Below, piece after piece: positions 60,021 through 64,000 of a stretch of 64,000 bases of DNA (position 1 is the stretch's first letter; each line of letters starts with the position of its first letter). The translations under genes were made by a program, and so were the position numbers. Under the pieces are notes generated by a model that was given only the letters and a program-made list of their open reading frames with translations, did no database searches and was not told the origin of the DNA. The stretch spans positions 658,838 through 722,837 of the forward strand of contig NZ_JADCLL010000002.1 in assembly GCF_015070375.1 (NCBI RefSeq). The letters run 5' to 3'. This DNA is from Nocardioides kribbensis. Its GTDB lineage: Bacteria > Actinomycetota > Actinomycetes > Propionibacteriales > Nocardioidaceae.

Positions 60021-62348
60021 ATGGATGACGACGCCGAGATCGTGGCCGAGTTCCTCGTGGAGAGCCACGAGAACCTCGACCAGCTCGACCGCGACCTGGT
60101 CGCCCTCGAGCAGGAGCCCGGGTCGCGCGAGCTGCTCTCGAGCATCTTCCGCACGATCCACACCATCAAGGGCACGAGCGGCTTCCTGGCCCTCGGCCGG
60201 CTCGAGGCGCTGACCCACGCGGGGGAGAACCTCCTCTCCCGCCTGCGCGACCGCAAGATGGACCTGACGACCGAGGTCACCGAGGTCCTGCTGCGCACCG
60301 TCGACACGGTGCGGGCGCTGCTCGAGGTCATCGAGCGCTCCGGCACCGACCAGGACCCGACCGTCGACGTGCAGGTGGTCGTGGCCGAGCTGGAGCGGGT
60401 GCTCGCCGGCGGCAGCGCCCCCGCCCCCGCCCCCGCCCCCGCCCCCGCCCCGGTCCCGGCGCCCGTCGCGGTCGAGGTCGTCCCCGAGGCGCTCGAGCTC
60501 GAGCCCGCCACGTCGTACGCCGAGCCCGCGGGCGCCGCGCCCACGGTGGAGCCGGCACCCGCGGTCCCGCCGGCACCGGCAGCCGCACCGGCAGCGGCAC
60601 CCGCAGCCGCACCCGCGCCGGCCGCCGTCGCGGAGCCCCTCGATCCCGAGGCCGACCCAGCGCCCCGCGGCGTCGTGGACTCCTCGGTGCGGGTCGACAT
60701 CGAGCTGCTCGACGGCCTGGTGCAGCTGGTGGGGGAGCTGGTGCTCACGCGCAACCAGATCATGCAGCGCACCGACGCCACGACGGCCGCGGCCGGCGAC
60801 GCGGAGCTGGTGCGCGCCGCGCAGCGCCTCGACCTGGTCGCCAGCGAGCTGCAGGAGAGCGTGATGCGCACCCGCATGCAGCCGATCGGCCAGGTCTGGT
60901 CGAAGATGCCGCGGATCGTGCGCGACCTCGCCCACCTGCTCGGTCGCGAGGTGGCCCTGGAGATGGAGGGCCACGACACCGAGCTCGACCGCTCGCTGCT
61001 CGAGGCCCTGCGCGGGCCGCTCACCCACCTCGTGCGCAACGCCCTCGACCACGGCCTGGAGCCCCCGGAGCAGCGGGTCGCGCTGGGCAAGCCGGCGGCC
61101 GGGCGGCTGCACCTGCGGGCCTTCCACGAGAGCGGCCAGGTGGTCGTGGAGATCTCCGACGACGGTCGCGGCATCGACCCTGCCGTCATCGGCGCGGCCG
61201 CGGTCTCGCGCGGCGTCGTCACGCGCGAGCAGCTGGCCCGCATGGAGCCGCGCGACGTGCTCCACCTGATCTTCCGTCCCGGCTTCTCGACCGCCGAGCA
61301 GGTCACCAACGTCTCGGGGCGCGGCGTCGGCATGGACGTGGTGCGCACCTCCATCGAGCGCATCGGCGGCAGCGTCGACATGCTCTCGGTGGTCGGCTCC
61401 GGCACGACCTGCCGGGTGCGGATCCCGCTGACCCTGGCCATCATCCCCGCGCTGGTCATCGGCGAGGCCGACGAGCGCTACGCCATCCCGCAGGCCAACC
61501 TGGTCGAGCTGGTGCGCCTGGAGGGCCAGGACCTGCGCGACAACGTCGAGGTGCTGGCCGGCGCGCCGGTGCTGCGGCTGCGCGGGCGGCTGCTGCCGCT
61601 GGTGTCGCTGGCCGAGACGCTCGGCCGCGACGGCGCCGGCTTCGGCGCCGGCGTCCGGTCCGCCACCGACCCGCTCACCGTCGTCGTGGTGCAGTCCGAC
61701 GACGTCCGCTTCGGCCTGTGCGTCCAGGACGTGCACGACACCCAGGAGATCGTGGTGAAGCCCATCGGGCGGCAGCTCAAGCAGCTGGCCATGTACGCCG
61801 GCGCCACGATCATGGGCGACGGCCGGGTGGCGCTGATCCTCGACGTCGGGGGCATCGCCCGCGAGCGCGCGCTGACCTCGGTCGAGACCGTCGAGCCGGT
61901 CGCCCGCGTCGACGAGGCCGACAGCCGGGCGCTGCTGGTGCTGGAGATCTCCCACGGGCGGCGCGCGGCGCTGCCCCTCACCGCGGTCTCGCGGCTCGAG
62001 GAGTTCGACCTCGACCGCGTCGAGCGCTCCGGGGCGGTGGAGGTCGTGCAGTACCGCGACGGCATCCTGCCGCTGGTGCGCCTGGCCGCGGCCATCGGGC
62101 TGCCCGAGTCGCCGCCGCCCGAGGAGCAGCTCTCCGTGGTGGTGCACGAGGAGGAGGGCCGTCGCGTCGGCATCGTCATCGACCGCGTGCTCGACGTGGT
62201 CGAGGAGCACGTCGTCCTCACCGAGGTCGGCCGCCGGCCCGGCGTGCTCGGCTCCGCCGTCGTGCAGGACAGGGTCACCGACCTGGTCGACCTCGACGCC
62301 GTCGTGCGGCCGGTGCTCGGCTCCCGCGAGCTGGTGGGTGCCCGATGA
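60021..62348 (+). CDS. cheA: Chemotaxis histidine kinase CheA with two CheW-like domains
   Basis: A 775-aa kinase. HPt domain with phospho-His47 in RTIHTIKGTSGFLALGRLEA; an Ala/Pro-rich linker (about 132-215, with PAPAPAPAPAP) in place of a visible P2 domain; dimerisation domain (DIELLDGLVQLVGELVLTRN); ATPase with N-box LVRNALDHGLEPPEQR, G1 ISDDGRGIDP and G2 NVSGRGVGMDVV. Two CheW-like regions follow: about 474-620 (ERYAIPQANLVELVRLEG) and about 640-775 (RRAALPLTAVSRLEEFDLDR). Leaderless start. Loss of P2 would change how CheY and CheB reach the kinase. Confidence 0.94.
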   Translation: MDDDAEIVAEFLVESHENLDQLDRDLVALEQEPGSRELLSSIFRTIHTIKGTSGFLALGRLEALTHAGENLLSRLRDRKMDLTTEVTEVLLRTVDTVRALLEVIERSGTDQDPTVDVQVVVAELERVLAGGSAPAPAPAPAPAPVPAPVAVEVVPEALELEPATSYAEPAGAAPTVEPAPAVPPAPAAAPAAAPAAAPAPAAVAEPLDPEADPAPRGVVDSSVRVDIELLDGLVQLVGELVLTRNQIMQRTDATTAAAGDAELVRAAQRLDLVASELQESVMRTRMQPIGQVWSKMPRIVRDLAHLLGREVALEMEGHDTELDRSLLEALRGPLTHLVRNALDHGLEPPEQRVALGKPAAGRLHLRAFHESGQVVVEISDDGRGIDPAVIGAAAVSRGVVTREQLARMEPRDVLHLIFRPGFSTAEQVTNVSGRGVGMDVVRTSIERIGGSVDMLSVVGSGTTCRVRIPLTLAIIPALVIGEADERYAIPQANLVELVRLEGQDLRDNVEVLAGAPVLRLRGRLLPLVSLAETLGRDGAGFGAGVRSATDPLTVVVVQSDDVRFGLCVQDVHDTQEIVVKPIGRQLKQLAMYAGATIMGDGRVALILDVGGIARERALTSVETVEPVARVDEADSRALLVLEISHGRRAALPLTAVSRLEEFDLDRVERSGAVEVVQYRDGILPLVRLAAAIGLPESPPPEEQLSVVVHEEEGRRVGIVIDRVLDVVEEHVVLTEVGRRPGVLGSAVVQDRVTDLVDLDAVVRPVLGSRELVGAR

Positions 62349-62827
62349 CCGCGACCACCACGACGACCCCCGTGGCCACCCGTCAGATGTGCACCTTCTG
62401 GGTCGACGGGCTCTTCCTCGGCATCAGCGTCGAGCACGTCCAGGAGGTGCTGCGCTACCAGCAGCTCACCGTCGTGCCGCGCGCACCCGCCGCCGTGCTC
62501 GGCCTCATCAACCTGCGCGGGCAGATCGTCACCGCCCTCGACCTGCGCTGCCGGCTCGGGCTGCCGCCGCGGGCAGGGGAGGACCTGCCGATGAACGTCA
62601 TCGTCCGCAGCCGCGGCGAGGTGGTCTCGCTGCTCGTCGACGACATCGGCGACGTCATCGACACCGACGACCACCTGCTCCAGCCCACACCCGCCAACCT
62701 GCCGCCCGGTGTGCAGGACGTCGTCACCGGCGTCTTGCCCCTGGCCGGCTCCATCCTGCTCGTCGTCGACGCCGACCGCGCGGTCGACGTCTCGTCCCAC
62801 CTCACCACCGGAGGAACCCCGTCATGA
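62345..62827 (+). CDS. cheW: Chemotaxis coupling protein CheW
   Basis: A 160-aa adaptor joining receptors to CheA. TFWVDGLFLGISVEHVQEVL, VVPRAPAAVLGLINLRGQIV, TALDLRCRLGLPP and VVSLLVDDIGDVID are typical. The ATG overlaps the cheA stop (ATGA) and the stop overlaps the receptor gene, so cheA, cheW and the receptor are one operon. Confidence 0.95.
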   Translation: MTATTTTTPVATRQMCTFWVDGLFLGISVEHVQEVLRYQQLTVVPRAPAAVLGLINLRGQIVTALDLRCRLGLPPRAGEDLPMNVIVRSRGEVVSLLVDDIGDVIDTDDHLLQPTPANLPPGVQDVVTGVLPLAGSILLVVDADRAVDVSSHLTTGGTPS

Positions 62828-64000
62828 CCGAGCTCGACGTCGCACCCAGCCCGAACGGACAGGCCCCCCACGGTCAGAGGCCCCACGCCCACGTGGGCGT
62901 GGTGTCGCCGCAGGAGGCCGCCACGGCGCCGGCCCCCGGCGCCGGCGTCGACCTGGCGAGCCTGCCCGGCGTGCTCGCCGCGATCCCGAGCCGGGTCATG
63001 CTGGCCGACCGCGACTTCACCATCACCTACGTCAACGAGGCGACCCGGGAGGGCCTGGTCCGCCTGGCCGACTGGCTGCCGATCCGCCCCGACCAGATCG
63101 TCGGGGCCAACCTCGACATCTTCCACAAGAACCCCGCCTACCAGCGGATGATCCTGGCCGACCCCGGCCTGCTGCCGCGCCGGGCCCACATCAGCGTCGG
63201 CCCGGAGACCCTCGACCTGCAGGTGCACGCGATCCACGACGAGGACGGCCAGTACGTCGGGGCCATGGCGACGTGGGAGAACATCACCGACAAGCTGCGC
63301 AGCGAGCGCGAGCTGGCCGAGTCGATGGCCGACGCCGGCGCGGTCAACAAGGTGCTGGCCGGTCTCTCCGCCGCCCAGAGCGTCGACGACGCGGTCCGCA
63401 CGGCCCTCGACGCGGTGCGCGAGGAGTTCGGGTGGGCCTACGGGTCCTACTGGCGCATCGACGAGGCCGACCGCACGCTGAAGTTCGCCCTCGAGTCCGG
63501 CGACGCCGGACCCGAGTTCCGTGCCGTCACCCTCGAGGCGTCCTTCGCCGAGGGCGTGGGCCTGTCGGGGCGGGCCTGGCGCAGCCGCGACCTGTTCTTC
63601 ACCCCCGACCTGGGCGAGATGACCGACTGCGTGCGCGCCCCCGTCGCCCAGCGGGTGGGCGTGAAGTCGGGGGTGTGCTTCCCCGTCACCGAGTCGGGCC
63701 AGGTGGTCGGCACGATGGACTTCTTCGCCACCGAGACCCTCTCGCCCTCGCCCCAGCGGCTCGACGCGCTGCGCAACGTGGGCCGCCTGGTCTCCTCGAC
63801 CCTGGAGAAGCTCTCCGCCGAGCAGGTCGAGCGCGACCGGGCCGCCGACATGGCCGCCAGGGTCGAGCAGGTGCTCGAGGTCGTGCGCGCCGCCTCCGCC
63901 GGCGACCTGACCCGCGAGGTCACCCTCACCGGCACCGACGCCATCGGCCAGCTCGCCGCCGGCCTCTCCACCCTGCTCACCGCCCAACGCGACTCCATGA
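62824..64000 (+). CDS. Soluble PAS-GAF methyl-accepting chemotaxis protein (cut by window end)
   Basis: The first ~392 codons are visible and the frame is open at the edge. Disordered His/Pro/Ala start (about 1-45); PAS domain (about 50-155: VMLADRDFTITYVNEATREG, LDIFHKNPAYQRMILADP); GAF domain (about 175-330: WAYGSYWRIDEADRTLKFAL, GVKSGVCFPVTESGQVVGTM); then a HAMP-like start (VLEVVRAASAGDLTREVTLT). No transmembrane segment is present, so it should be a cytoplasmic receptor sensing an internal signal. The signalling hairpin lies beyond the window. GGAGGAACCCCGTC precedes the ATG. Confidence 0.88.
   Translation, partial: MTELDVAPSPNGQAPHGQRPHAHVGVVSPQEAATAPAPGAGVDLASLPGVLAAIPSRVMLADRDFTITYVNEATREGLVRLADWLPIRPDQIVGANLDIFHKNPAYQRMILADPGLLPRRAHISVGPETLDLQVHAIHDEDGQYVGAMATWENITDKLRSERELAESMADAGAVNKVLAGLSAAQSVDDAVRTALDAVREEFGWAYGSYWRIDEADRTLKFALESGDAGPEFRAVTLEASFAEGVGLSGRAWRSRDLFFTPDLGEMTDCVRAPVAQRVGVKSGVCFPVTESGQVVGTMDFFATETLSPSPQRLDALRNVGRLVSSTLEKLSAEQVERDRAADMAARVEQVLEVVRAASAGDLTREVTLTGTDAIGQLAAGLSTLLTAQRDSM

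Overview
The window is very GC-rich DNA from an actinobacterium, most likely a Nocardioides-type member of the Propionibacteriales. This is judged from the extreme GC3, many GTG starts, GTGA/ATGA overlaps, TANNNT -10 boxes, citrate synthase 2, a DUF4396 gene and an actinobacterial flagellar gene order. The assignment is inference; no rRNA or tRNA gene is present to confirm it. No phage, transposase or CRISPR array was seen.

Left part (1-24.8 kb): mixed chromosomal genes. After the tail of a PlsC-like acyltransferase come a double-Nudix protein and a tightly overlapping run: iron-dependent alcohol dehydrogenase / hydroxyacid-oxoacid transhydrogenase, a 963-aa FAD/Fe-S D-2-hydroxyacid dehydrogenase, a 29-aa membrane microprotein, a SAM methyltransferase and an anchored beta-propeller protein. 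Then topoisomerase IB, a macro-domain protein, serC, a GNAT enzyme, a methyltransferase, a secreted protein with a His/Gln repeat, citrate synthase 2, pdxH, an SDR/XRE divergent pair, a Nudix gene, a DUF4396 membrane protein behind a CsoR-like operator, and an MFS/TetR divergent pair. A gene-free 1-kb stretch (19.36-20.37 kb) holds an A-B-A'-B' tandem array in which each unit starts with a 15-bp-arm inverted repeat. A TetR gene with a clear operator then leads a heterodimeric ABC exporter pair.

24.8-25.1 kb: a small stand-alone locus with its own promoter, an exceptionally long Shine-Dalgarno sequence, a 12-codon ORF and several strong stem-loops.

25.1-64 kb: a nearly complete flagellum and chemotaxis island. 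Minus strand, in transcription order: cheR, response regulator, CheX-like, response regulator, CheX-like; then flgB-flgC-fliE-fliF-fliG-fliH-fliI-fliJ-NlpC/P60-SLT-fliK-flgD-flgE; then flbD-motA-motB-fliL-fliM-fliN-fliO-fliP-fliQ-fliR-flhB-flhA plus a small membrane protein. Further right on the minus strand are fliA (sigma-28), fliC, fliD, fliS and a small fliT-position gene. Plus strand: cheB; flgN-flgK-flgL-fliW; csrA; cheA-cheW and a soluble PAS-GAF chemoreceptor cut by the window end. Rod genes flgF/flgG, an anti-sigma flgM and a canonical flgJ are not in the window.

The island appears to be wired by one sigma factor. I read nine sites of the form CTCAG-N15(16)-GCCGATNN before flgB, flbD, fliM, flhA, cheR, cheB, fliC, flgN and cheA. 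At fliM, cheR, cheB and cheA the start codon lies exactly 7 nt after the -10 box, implying leaderless mRNAs and fixing the fliM start. The flagellin leader instead is long and folds a GGA-loop hairpin before a GGA-containing Shine-Dalgarno, the layout expected for control by the CsrA-FliW pair encoded nearby. Between fliC and fliD is an extraordinary G23C15 tract that is either an assembly fault or a perfect hairpin.
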